A DNA stretch of 64,000 nt from NCBI GenBank assembly GCA_013398015.1, contig VZRR01009903.1, positions 1,171,544-1,235,543 of the forward strand, in the 5' to 3' direction. Source of the DNA: Oreocharis arfaki. Its lineage: Eukaryota > Chordata > Aves > Passeriformes > Paramythiidae. The notes beneath the pieces were generated by a model. It did no database searches. It saw only the letters and a list, made by a program, of their open reading frames with translations, and was not told the DNA's origin. Positions within the stretch are counted from its first letter, which is position 1, and every line of letters starts with the position of its first letter. Of this stretch, positions 53,001-64,000 are shown in pieces. A program made the translations under genes and the position numbers.

Positions 53001-54270
53001 GTGAGACACTTGTGGTAGATTCCTGTAGCACATTTTCTAAAAGTAAGAATGTCCTGGTAAAATTCCAGTATTTTTAAGTACGTAACACTTCCCTGTGTTT
53101 CCCCTGCAGTTTAAACTGAAATATAGTCATATAATTAGTCATTTAATGTTGCTCTGTGTTGAAATCCTGCAAGTTTCACCTCAGCTACGGCTGGTTTTCA
53201 ACAGTGAGTGAAGGCTTTTGGATGTGATGGAAAACTGTAACGGATTTCAACATCCTTTCAGATAGAAGAGCCTATAGAAATATTAAATTATTACAGTAAA
53301 TTTGGAGTTAGTGAAGCAACCGGAATGCTGAATTGCAAGACATATTCCTTGTTTCTTCCGGTACAAGAGTAGCAGTATTTACCGGCACGCACCATGGATC
53401 TAAAACCAATCGGACTTCTACCCCACCTTCTGCAACAGTAATAGCAGATCTTCCCACTGTCACTGAAAGAGGATGAAATTCTGGGTTTTATTTGTTTAAC
53501 AGGGCTTTTAAATGAAAACTTTGGGACATCTGTGGGTGCCTTGTATTATATTAACACATGCACCTCGCTGTCTCCTGTCTTAACAGTGTGTTGTCACATT
53601 TGCAGTTTGGGCAAGACAGAATTGCTCATCTTCCCCTCACAGCCCATCTGGTTTCTCCCAAGCTGCTCAGGCAACAACACTCTAAAGAAAAAGTGATGTT
53701 ATCAGGGGCACGTACCAATATATATCACATATTGCAGCATGTTTTGTCATTTACAATGCAGCATAAAAAGTTACATTGCATCTGACCTACAACATGATGT
53801 AATGTAAAACGACATGCTTACATTGAACAACATTACATTACTCAAAAATCTGAATTTAAAGAAATAAGCACGGGGAGGGGTGTCTATTTATTTATTTGGA
53901 ATACTATAAATTTTGACAGACACTAAGTCAGCCAAGAAAAAGGGGGAGGTGGAGCAACTAAATATTTAACTGCATGGCTGCTTAGTCACTTGCTAATGCC
54001 ATTTTTTTACAAAAAAAAAGAATTAAATAATACACGATGAGATCTGTTGTACATCTTTAATATTAAACACAACAGATGATATAATCACAGAAATAATTCC
54101 AGTAACTTTCAAGGTGCAAAATTGTAGTCAATTTTCTTCATGTTTTACTGCTAAAAAGTGTAATGATCAAGCTGTAAAAATGCATTTTAAGGCTTTCTGT
54201 TGGATTTTTAAGAGCAAGAGCAGAAAGCAGAGTGCTCTATACATTCTACAGATCTGCTTTTTAAGAATCA

Positions 54271-54288
54271 ACATGGTGCACACCATGT
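54271..54288. repeat. 8-bp perfect dyad with 2-base centre
   Basis: ACATGGTG and CACCATGT are exact reverse complements around CA. It is a compact near-palindrome that could be a dimer-type binding site or chance. Confidence 0.75.
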
Positions 54289-55431
54289 GAACTGTCATAT
54301 TAATAACCCTATGCTGATATTCAAATTTTCTGTCTTAAGCTAAAGAAAGATTGAATACCCTGCTGTTGTGTGGCCAAGATTGAAGAGGTGTCTCACTGAC
54401 ATTGTTCAAAGTTTATGAAAATATATGAATGCTCAAATGTCATTGGCTTTGCGCCTCCAACAGACTGTGGTTTTATGAGAAATCAGTCTTTTAATCAAAA
54501 TGATTGAATACCTTAAGGTCGAATCCAAAGATATCAGTTAATATCTAGAAACGTGCTATTTCTGCATATTTTGCTAAATTTGTGGAGCATTTTAAAGTGT
54601 TAATTTGTGCATCCCATATTGAAAATTGATCTTGAGTTTTAGCTTTTTGTCAAGCAAAAACATATGGTTACAAGCTCTATGCATTTTATGTGACGGCTGT
54701 TGAAGCTGTCACATGTGCAAACTTGATAACCGATGTGACACATACGCAAATAATTTGCTTGTTTAGTAACAATTCAAAGATTCATTATTCATGCAAAAAC
54801 ACGTTGTTTTTTAAAAATGATCAGATGGAAGTAGTCTTCATTTTGCACAATCTAGTCTCATTGGTGTGCAAACACTGATAAAATAAAGCTGGGAACTAAG
54901 TGGTATTAAAACAAATCCAAGAATATGGGTATTCTCAGATAATTATTGAACCAGATGGTGTTTTTTGTTAATTCTGCCATCAGTCTGAGAACTTGATGTC
55001 TTACATCTGCACTTGGTAAAATAAATTTTGCCACTGACATTATTTCAGTTTTCTTAAAATATTTCAATCAATTTTACACCAAGATTTGCAAACATCTGCC
55101 ATTCTACATGACTGTGAGATGAAATTATTTGAAAAAAAAATTCTTAAGAAAACACTTATCCTAAATTTAACTCAGGCTTAGCATTTCTGCTGCTAAGCTG
55201 CCTGAAATACTACTTTATGAATATTATAAATAAAATGCTAATCATGTGCCAAAATATTGCTACCTTCAATCTTGGAAGGAAGAATCTATATAAACCAGTG
55301 AAGAGCTGCAGGTTTATTTGGGGCTGCCATCTTGGGATTTTAGAGTCCCTGACTTTGTTCTTAAGGTTCAGAGGTTAGAACTTCATTGGCACAGAACTAA
55401 TTAAAACTTCTTCCCTGGCCTTTGTAAGAGT

Positions 55432-55454
55432 AAACAAACAAACAAACAAACAAA
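55432..55454 (+). repeat. Short (AAAC)n repeat
   Basis: Nearly six AAAC units in a row within the intron. Confidence 0.9.
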
Positions 55455-56114
55455 TCTGGAATATGTGACCGATCTATTTAGATCTACTTTAAATCAGTGG
55501 ATATAAAAACAATCCAAACAGGCATTTAACCAGCAGCTATGTTATTCACTCTAATAGAACTCCTCATAAACATTATCACTCAAGTATTGTACCTCATAAA
55601 CAGATGTGTTCAATCACTTATGCACGTTTGACACCATATATAGCACTTAGATACTTCCTTTCTGTGATCTAAATCACAGCCTTTCTTGAAAATTCAGCTG
55701 TAACAGGCAGTAAAATTGTAGAGCTGGCTTAACTACTACACTGCTCTACTACAGCAAATCCCAAATAAGATCCCTTTCACATATGATAGAATAGATAATC
55801 TCCCCTTTTACCAGGAAATGTACGCTCTGCGATACAAGCTGCACTCTAGCAATCATCAGACCATCAGAGGCACCATGTGCGATGGCATTCCATTTATACC
55901 AAATATCATAATTGTGTGAACTTATTTATGAATTCTGCAACAGCTGTGGTAAAATCCCTACTGCTTTCTCTAGTCGGTGAGGTTTTATTACGGTGCTTTG
56001 CTACTCTAGCACCTTTGTGTGGGTAACACAGCAGAGCACGCCTGACCTGGCACACCAGTGCGAGTCTTCTGCAGAGTGCACTCAAGCCATGTGCCTTTGA
56101 TTCCCAGTCCCACC

Positions 56115-56142
56115 CTCCTGCTCTCTGCTCTGAGAGCAGGAG
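56115..56142. repeat. 11-bp perfect G+C-rich hairpin
   Basis: CTCCTGCTCTC (56115-56125) and GAGAGCAGGAG (56132-56142) pair perfectly around a 6-base loop. It lies in the locally G+C richer patch of the intron. Confidence 0.85.
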
Positions 56143-58146
56143 ACGGGAACACTGTCTAGGGTTAACACACTTAAAGACAATCTGAGTAAGATTGTATTTA
56201 AGAGCAATGACTGTTCGCAGAAGGACTGGGAACCCCACGTGAAAACGTGCTTTCTCTGGTAGGGATCCTTCATGAAAGACCCTTCAATGCCTTTTATTTG
56301 GTGAGAAATGGGATGGATTACCAAGGGTTGCCTGCAAAAGGGAAGTTTCGGGGAGAACCTGTATGCCCGTCTGCATAAGCATAATGTTAGGATAAAGGCT
56401 ATTTCTCTAGAGACCAAGTCTCCTGAAGTGAACCTAGAGACAGATCAGCTCTCCTGTGGTGCACTTATTTCTCTTGCCATAAAATGGAAAGTACAGCACA
56501 GCACTCCACTAAGATTTGTTTACTGCATTTAACCTGACCAACTGGAGGGTACCATGACACAAACCGTCACACCAGCATTTTGTTCCTCGGTGCTCTGATC
56601 TGAGACCCACTCTGGGGAGAATGCAGAATCCTCCATCAGTTTACAAGCAAAGGTTGCCTTTGCAGAAGAAAGCTAGGAGGCAAAAGAAAAAGGGCACATG
56701 GGAGCACGCTTGTGACCAGATATTCCCTGGCATGAGGCTGGGACACATTGAGGGTATTCAAATCCAGACCTAAGAAGTGCCCCAGCATCCCCAGTTAGAT
56801 GTAGCACTTCTTATTTCCCGAGCTGAGAACAACCAAGTGGGGGGTGAATTATAAAAATTTTGAGGAGATATGCTCCTCAAAAAAAACAGTGAACAACCCA
56901 TCTTCCCCAAAAGCAGAAAACACTACCCGTTAGGATATTTTACATCAGTTTTAAAATCATTCACATGCCCTTTTTTTAGAGTACAGAAGCCTATGATTGT
57001 TGACTGTTTTTTATGTTAGGATTTTTTAAAAATCTTTTGGTTCCCTCTCATAGCTTGAGGCATGCAAGCTGGACAGAAGCAATATGAATAAATGTATTAA
57101 AAATATACTCAATATATTTTGAGGTAAACAACATTTTATTATCACTAGGTGGCTAGTTTAAAAAATATAGACATAAAAATTAATTTGTTGATATTAATTG
57201 AATACTATTTTAACGTTATTCTCATCCAGAATCAGACAGTTGGTTTAAAAAAAGTAAAAAGACTGATACGGAATGTCTTTTTTTCCCTTTTATAGACTTG
57301 GCAAAGACCATCAGTTTATGGCCTGTTTCGTTTCTTGCCAGTAGACAGCACTGAAAGTTATAAAACTAAAACAATTGCTTTCATTTATATCTTTTCCTGA
57401 TTACTCTGATAGCTGAAATGTCTCAAGAAGTTCAGAATCTGTAAAGCCTGTCACATTATAGAAACATGTCTCTTTAAACTAAATGTGAAATTCCAGTAAT
57501 TGAAGTGATAAATCTACTGTTTTTGCTGGGGTACTTTTGATGAGAACTATAGTAGTAAATTAGAAATTATTCTCTGCTGTTATATCATGGTAAAAGCCTT
57601 TCCATTATCTGTTGTCAGTCACTAGGTATGGGCAAATAACTCAGTTGTCAATCTAACTGTGAAACCTTAAGTTCTGGGAATAATCAATAAGGAAAAAAAA
57701 CCAAAAACTCTCTATTATCTTCATGTAATTCTTTAGACAACTTGAAGTTGTTTTTTCCCTTTTTATTTCTGCACATCTCATTTATTCACAGATATATTGG
57801 ATATCTTAGAATATTCCATTTTTTATAGCAAGTTTCATGTCAGCTTGTTTTCAAGTGGTATATGAGAGTTACAATTCAATATGGGTAAGCAGCTCTACCT
57901 ATGTGTCTATATGCAATTTTACACATGATACAGACTTAATTAAATTAGCAGTAAAAGCCACCTACATTTTATTATTGATTTTTCAGCTACACTATTTATT
58001 GCCTAATATTTCTATTTTAAAAGTCCATGATGTTTCGCTCCTTCACGGATTCATGTAAACACCATTTGAAAGACCACAATGAATCTGCACACGAGTACAA
58101 AAAACAACTATTATATGCCACATACCTACATGACAACCTGGATTGA

Positions 58147-58184
58147 TTAAAAAAAAAAAAAAAAAGGCAAAAAACCCAAAAGCA
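58147..58184 (+). repeat. Poly-A low-complexity patch
   Basis: A run of A residues followed by GGCAAAAAACCC-type sequence. Similar A-rich patches occur at 27986 and 42897. No target-site duplication or retroposon body is visible. Confidence 0.8.
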
Positions 58185-61100
58185 ATCACTTCCATCAGTT
58201 TTTACGCGAAACCTTCATAGCTTTGCCTAGTGCAAGAGACAGAAGAAAGCAGCTCAAGTAGTTCTTAGCTCTGACACTTACTCACTCCATGGTCACTGCT
58301 TATGTCACACAACCTCCCCTTTCCTCATTTCATCAATAGGTAAAATAGAAGAACAAAGCCCTGAAACAAATCCAAACTCAACTCACAATTACCATCTAGA
58401 TTGAAACAAATTTTGGGAAGGATGCGTGGCTGGAACTACCAACTAATCACTTTCAAAGCCTATTACTTACTTAAAAGGTAACTGGAATAAATGGCTGGAA
58501 GAGTGTTGAAGAAGTATTTTCCTGTTCACGTTTACATGTGAATTGTTCAATACCTTTTGATCTAGGATTAGTTACAGACATAGACTAGGGACTGAGATAC
58601 GTAATCAGAGACTTTTTAAACAGAACATTTTTTCCTTCCTGATTTTACCATCTAATGGGAATAGGTGTCATTTGTGAAATTTGGATGTAGGTACAAATTC
58701 CATGTCCTGGAAATTTAAGAGGTTCAGATTCAGGGTTCTGAATCAGTCTCAAGTGTATTTTATGTATTTTAGAGTGAAAGAATTATTTGCAAGTAAGAGG
58801 TGAAAATTACTGTTTCAGCTGTGAGTTTGACCTCCTAATATTAGAATAGGTGAACAAATAATCATTTGAAACTTCAACTAAAATCAATCAAGGAGAACCA
58901 AAGAAAACACATACAAGACTATGTCTAGCAATTTTCTCAGTAACTACTGAGAATATTAACAAAACTTAATAAATTTATATACTACAATTTCATGTGCTTG
59001 AAAAAATGCTGTATAAGAAAAACAAAAAGAAAAACTGCTCCTCAAGGAAGAAATTCTTGGGTTGCTCCACTTCAAAAACAGATTTTACCAATTTAATATT
59101 GCACAGAACAACTTGCTTTTGTACCCAAAGAACAAAGTCACATGCTATGGCATAAAATATTAACTACTAGTCCAACTTCCTCTTTGGACTTGTTTTTGAA
59201 TAGAGAGGGGAAGGAAAAGGGGAGAAAATGAGAAAAAAGAGATGAAGTAAAAATTTTTTATCAGAAAACCAGTATTTTTCTTAAAACAAAGAGGTGTAAG
59301 AGACTAGAACAAATGCAATATGAGAAAGAACGCTGAGGCTGAATCTAAAATTTTTTCTTAAAGACTCAGGGGATTGGTCTCTTGCTGTGGTCTTGTCTTC
59401 ATCAGAAAGCTTTGTATATCAACTAACCTAGTTACAGTGAACTGTATCTAGGTGTACTTGAGCTAATCCTAGAACACAGGTGCACTTCATGCTTTAAATT
59501 AGGTTTGCACCAATTTAACTCCAGATTGTACATTATATGATCATGAAGAATAAGGAGAAAAAAGAAGAAGGTGGAGAAAGGAGAGATTAAATAAACACAA
59601 GCAACCAAATTCACTGTACAGTGAGGAAACAATTCTGATACTTCAGCAGAAAGTGAAGTAAAGGAAAAGATAAACATGTCAGGTCTAGTGTGAGATGAAT
59701 TGTAGAGAGGAGTTTCAAAAAAGGAACAAAACAAACCAAAAATGGGATGCATGAACTCCAATGCATCTGAAGGACTCTATGAAGTTCTTTCCATTTTTCC
59801 TCTTCTGTGATTACCTTTTATTTAGCTACCAGTGGTACCTGTAAAGCCATACTTTCTATGACACTATGTCTGAGAGCACCACAGCTGATTAAAAACAGAC
59901 TACCTTTGTGTAGACCCATCCTTTTTAAATTTTTTTTTTTTTTACTTGCTTAAAGAAAAAGCCACTTGCAGGTTAGATAAAGCTCACACAAAGTTTAAGA
60001 GTAGACTGAAATCTGGCTATCCAAACTGCACTCTACAGGATGATTCTGTTTGGCTTGGGAAGGTATGTTGCATCACATAGGATGAGAAGGTTTTCTTGCC
60101 ATCTGGCTCCTGAACAAATTGCTATACTATAACCTAGTGCCTGTTTGTCAAGAAGTTTGATAGTCTGGTTTCGGTTATAACCTGTTTTCATTTTCTAATT
60201 TTTCTTCATGTTGTCTGTGATTTTCCATGACTGGCCCCTGTCTGGTGATGCTCTTTGGAAAGTCTGATAAAATCCATGCCAGCTGTTTTTTCATCATGTG
60301 AAATCAGAAGAGAAGAAAACCATCATTATAGGAAAAAAAAAAAAACTACAATCAAAATGTAATTCAGATGCAGCAGGATGTTGGAAATTTGCATGTATAT
60401 AAAAATAAACCCACATTTGAGACTGTAAAGAAAGAAAAGAGAGCTGAATGACTGAAATTCACCTCTCTCTAGACTCCATACCCAAACTAATGAAGTTCTA
60501 AAGCCTTTTATGAAGCAAAATTTATTGTATAAAATTTTGTTCTGTTGAAATATCATTAATAACCATCATGACACTTACAAAAAGGACCCCCTTCCTGTAA
60601 CAGAGTATCTGTAATCGTGTTCATATATTATAATGTAGGACTGAAAGGCAATTTGGACTATTACAGATTAGAAAACACACAGAATGAAGACCAATGCATG
60701 GGAAATATGTCAAAAAGGATGTACAAAGGAAATTTTTCCACAAACAGAAAATGTTAAGATTATAAAATTACTTGTCTCCTTATTGTGGCAGTAAACACGG
60801 AGACTTTCAAAGCAAAAACATTAGCACCTATTTAAACACTGGAATTTTTAAAAACTGCACCAGAAAAAAACAATTAACAAGGTAATCCTTTTACAACATG
60901 TAGTCTCTCACAAATAAACAACACATGCTTTCTCAAAAGCAGAAAATAGAAGAAATCATGGCACAAAAAGGAAAAAAAAATCATTCAAAACATTAATGTC
61001 TCTCCATAGGTGTGAACTGAGAAAAAAAACACAATAAAATATTCTGCAATGAAGACTTCACCTTTCATTTATTGATGAACAACTTTCTCAATGGGAAATG

Positions 61101-61345
61101 ATGATATTCACAGCCAGTGGTATTCTGACTTAGATTTAGCCCTTTTCAAGTCAAAAGAGCAGCTCGGCATGACTAAGACTCAATTCAGGGTTACAATGCA
61201 GCTCATGGCTTGGCCTGCTCAAAACTAACCTAAAGAAACACGGCTTTGAAGAAAGTCTCTTCCACTTGCTCTCCTCAGTTCTATTTGCCCGAGGACTTGA
61301 TTTCTGATCCACTTCAGATCTCATACACACTGATTTCACTTAAGA

Positions 61346-61400
61346 GATGGACTTAATGATCCTTGTGGATCCTTTCCAACTCAGAATATTCTACAACTCC
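61346..61400 (+). mobile_element. CR1 LINE 3' tail fragment
   Basis: GATGGACTTAATGATCC, TTGTGGATCCTTTCCAACTC and AGAATATTCTA in order match the sense 3' end of avian CR1 elements, just before their terminal octamer repeat, which is degenerate here. Only about 55 bases remain, so the copy is extremely 5'-truncated. It is antisense to ZNF407. Confidence 0.85.
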
Positions 61401-63897
61401 TGTCTGTAACTTCTGATTATTTTTTCTTTATCTTCATACCTTAACTGGAAAAAAATCTTTAAGAATGTGAAGTTTGTATGCCAAAATTTCTTAAGTCAGC
61501 TTCTTTATTTTTTGTGGTGATTTTCTAGATTTTTACCTCAGACATGATATTAAGAAAGTCAAATTTGGTCTTCTTGAGTTTGGCTGAAGGACAATGGAAA
61601 AATACAGAAGGCAAAGAAACCCTTTGGAATCCACAAATTCAAGACTGTATCTCTTCAGGCAAAGTTGGACTGTGGAGTCCATGTTCTGATTTTGGGATGG
61701 TTAGGGGCAAGCTTCACACAACAATAAAACTGAAATCTTTTGAACCGCCACTCAGGCATTAGGTCCTGGTCTATAACAAAATCACAGCTTTACAAAATTA
61801 CTTTTTTCCCACTTAGTCATGAACAACAGAATATTTTTCATGACTTTTCTTACCTCTAAACTGTAGCTGGCAGAGCCAAAATTGATCTTGAATAAAAAGG
61901 GACTTCTAAACATCTGCATGTCAATATGAATACCTAACAAACATCCATCAGATCTGAAAATGGGTTTTAAATCCTTCTTTAGTGAAGATGGCTTAAATAC
62001 TACCTAATTTAGGTTCTAGTTCTTCCAGTTAGAGACTTAACTGTATGGAATCACTCACAAGCCACCTCCACTAGTAAATCTGTTCAGTTGATACTGGCAA
62101 AGCCTACTCCAGTTAAAATAAACCTCCAAGGCATAACTTTTGGCCTGAAGTGAAAATTGCAGTACACTGTATTTTACACTACTTAGAAGCAGATTTCCTA
62201 GGTGCATTTGAAAAAAAAAAAATGCCCAAAGTTTATACCTAATGAAAATACTAGATATTAGCATCTTCAGTTCCACTCACAGCTTGAAAATATTCATGAA
62301 CAAAGCAGGCCTTATTCTCTCTGTTTCTTTTGCTGTGTTTAATACAGACAAAAAACAGAGCATCAGTGATCTACTTCTTTAATTTTAAATGCAGTATTTA
62401 GGGTTGCACTCTGATTAATGGGGAGGAAACTGTCCTTTGCCTTGCTCCTAGACTGACCGAAAGGCAGTACAACTTACAGTATGTGAGTACTCTCAAAAAC
62501 GAGGGCCCTTCTTACACACCAGCATTATGCAGGGACTGTTTTAACTACGTGCCACTGGAATAACCAAACAGTCTAACAGGACTTTCCATAACGTAAATCT
62601 GGCCAAACATACAGAAAAAGTAATAAAATATTCCCAAGTTTTAAAATCAAATTTTATTATATGTGATTGGACTTTATTCTATTAGTAAGCAGCCTGTTCT
62701 CCTGCCCCTTTTAAACAGACCTACTTGCTAAAATGAAATGGATTTCTGTTTTGAGTATATATTAGTAAATAGTACATTCCCTTTTTTTCTTATGTACTTT
62801 GGTCACAAGTGAAACAGCTACTCCAACCACACTTATATCCTTAAATGATGGAAACTGTTACACTAATTGTTATACATACAGAGTTACATAAATACATGAT
62901 AAATAACTAAAATCACTGGGTATTAGTGTCTCATCGTGGTGAGCATTCCATTGCCAGGTCCTTCAAGTTGTCTTTCAACTTCTCTTGAAATGGAGCCATA
63001 TATCATGTTATCAATTGCACTAATAGTTGATTTTTCAGAATTTTTCCTCTGAAATGCAGAAACTAAATAGAAATCTCCTTAGTTTTAGGGAAGTAATGCA
63101 GTCTCCATGCCTACACGCTGATCATCTTTTATCTACAAAACTGTCTATGAGGGCACCTACTGCCACCCAGCTCTGCAATAGTACATTCATGCACAGAATT
63201 TTGGCCATAAATGCCAAATTAAATGCCATGCATATACTTTCAAAGATACTACTTTTAATTTATGTATAATCAAACAGGTGCAACAGCAAATATTTTTGTC
63301 AGTTTTTGACAAGGATATTTATGTATTGTCCTCTACAAACTTTTATTTCCTAATAGAAAATCACTAAAAGTGATTCTTTCTTTGGAAGTAACCACTGCTA
63401 CCCATCTTACAATTTGCACAAAAAAAGAGAAAGAAAACAGCTTTCTATTCTTTCCTATATCCTTGTAAGAGAAGGAGTACATGAAAACTGAAAGCACATC
63501 TGTAACAGGTACACTGCTGAGAAACTTCTATCCTGCATCTCCATTCTGTACACTAACAAACACTGATTTTGTTGAATAATAAAAAAAATGGAGTTCGTAT
63601 ATGCAGATAGGGGGCTTAAAAATCAGCAAGAGCACTTCCAGTTTCACTCTTTGAAATCTGAGTAGCAGATGAGTACAGCCACATAGGTTCAGAAACAACC
63701 ATCAGTTTTTATTCTTCAGACTTGCGAATGCCATTTCTTCCAGGGAGACTGCCACACTGCTACAGTGAGCCACAGTATTTAATTGTTGTTCAACTTCCTG
63801 TGTTTAATGGTGGTATAAAAAAGAAAGCGAGACTAGAGAAAAATAAGACTTTTACTAAGCTGTTATTGTCCCCTCTGGTTTGCTTCCAGGCCCCTCA
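61401..63897. other. Intron sequence, nothing recognised
   Basis: AT-rich with frames under 90 codons and no exon signals. No repeats other than short homopolymers. Confidence 0.55.
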
Positions 63898-63988
63898 ATT
63901 TCAATCCATGTTGTTCTATTTTGAGGATGTTTTCAGATGCATTGAAGTGCACTTCGACAGATCCTTGAAGCACAACATGGATTGAAAT
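63898..63988. ncRNA. Compact hairpin with 17-bp perfect arms; miRNA-like or small inverted-repeat element
   Basis: Arms at 63898-63914 and 63972-63988 are exact reverse complements (ATTTCAATCCATGTTGT and its complement). Further in, TTTT-GAGGAT can pair with ATCCTT-GAAG using G.U wobbles, and the apex holds the perfect palindrome GAAGTGCACTTC (63944-63955). The whole fold is about 91 bases, the size of a microRNA precursor, but it could equally be a tiny inverted-repeat transposon remnant. No known family is recognised, and the strand is undetermined. Confidence 0.35.
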
Positions 63989-64000
63989 GAAGTTGCCTGA

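Larger units (their letters stand above)
40503..61345. other. Intron sequence, no gene recognised
   Basis: AT-rich throughout, apart from a G+C richer patch at about 55960-56800. Frames reach 136 codons (minus, 47697-48107) without domains or splice-site context. The small repeats and motif groups seen here are listed separately. Confidence 0.5.
22476..64000 (-). other. ZNF407: Presumed last intron of ZNF407 (runs past the right edge)
   Basis: The terminal exon needs an upstream donor in phase 1, and no C2H2-encoding exon or other convincing ZNF407 exon is visible on the minus strand from 22476 to the right edge. The sequence is AT-rich, with only short scattered frames, microsatellites and a CR1 tail. 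ZNF407 has very long introns in mammals, so an intron over 41 kb is plausible. A short missed exon cannot be excluded. Confidence 0.65.

Noticed and set aside
53785..53845. ACATTAC/GTAATGT repeats forming a loose inverted repeat
   Set aside because: Arms of only about nine bases in simple AT-rich sequence, not clearly above chance.
1..64000. CRISPR arrays, operons, phage or bacterial mobile systems
   Set aside because: The sequence is vertebrate nuclear DNA with an intron-containing gene, CR1 tails and microsatellites. No regularly spaced repeats with unique spacers were seen.

Overview
This is a vertebrate nuclear genomic window, most likely avian and at least sauropsid. Three things support that: two short tails of CR1-type LINEs, no mammalian-type SINE or L1 sequence recognised, and a low visible interspersed-repeat load. 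It contains one protein-coding segment that I can support, the terminal coding exon of a minus-strand gene at 21105-22456. I recognise it as the C-terminal exon of the zinc-finger protein gene ZNF407, from its distinctive acidic, valine/glutamate-rich repeats. The assignment is from memory of the family, not from a search.

Layout. Positions 1 to about 19.9 kb lie beyond the 3' end of ZNF407. This part looks intergenic and is somewhat richer in G+C than the rest. It holds a CA-rich microsatellite, a purine-only block with 47 perfect GGAA units (4679-4866), a CR1 tail (12637-12720), a 3 x 23 bp minisatellite (15314-15382), an assembly gap (15911-15964), and stretches rich in homeodomain/E-box motifs that resemble conserved non-coding elements. 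The 3' UTR of ZNF407 probably spans about 19970-21104. From 22457 to the right edge the sequence is AT-rich and reads as a very long last intron of ZNF407. It contains microsatellites, short duplications, a second CR1 tail (61346-61400), several inverted repeats and a few motif clusters.

In mammals the 3' end of ZNF407 faces a convergent gene (ZADH2/PTGR3) and then TSHZ1. If that order holds here, the left 20 kb is the interval toward those genes. A plus-strand poly(A)-signal region near 11250 would then be a candidate 3' end of the convergent neighbour, though no coding part of that gene is visible.

I found no convincing new multi-gene system. The most unusual items are a compact hairpin with 17-bp perfect arms at 63898-63988, a symmetric cluster of five AACGTT words at 40469-40502, and a possible extra minus-strand exon at 30489-30610. 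Most open frames outside 21105-22456 are chance or repeat-derived.
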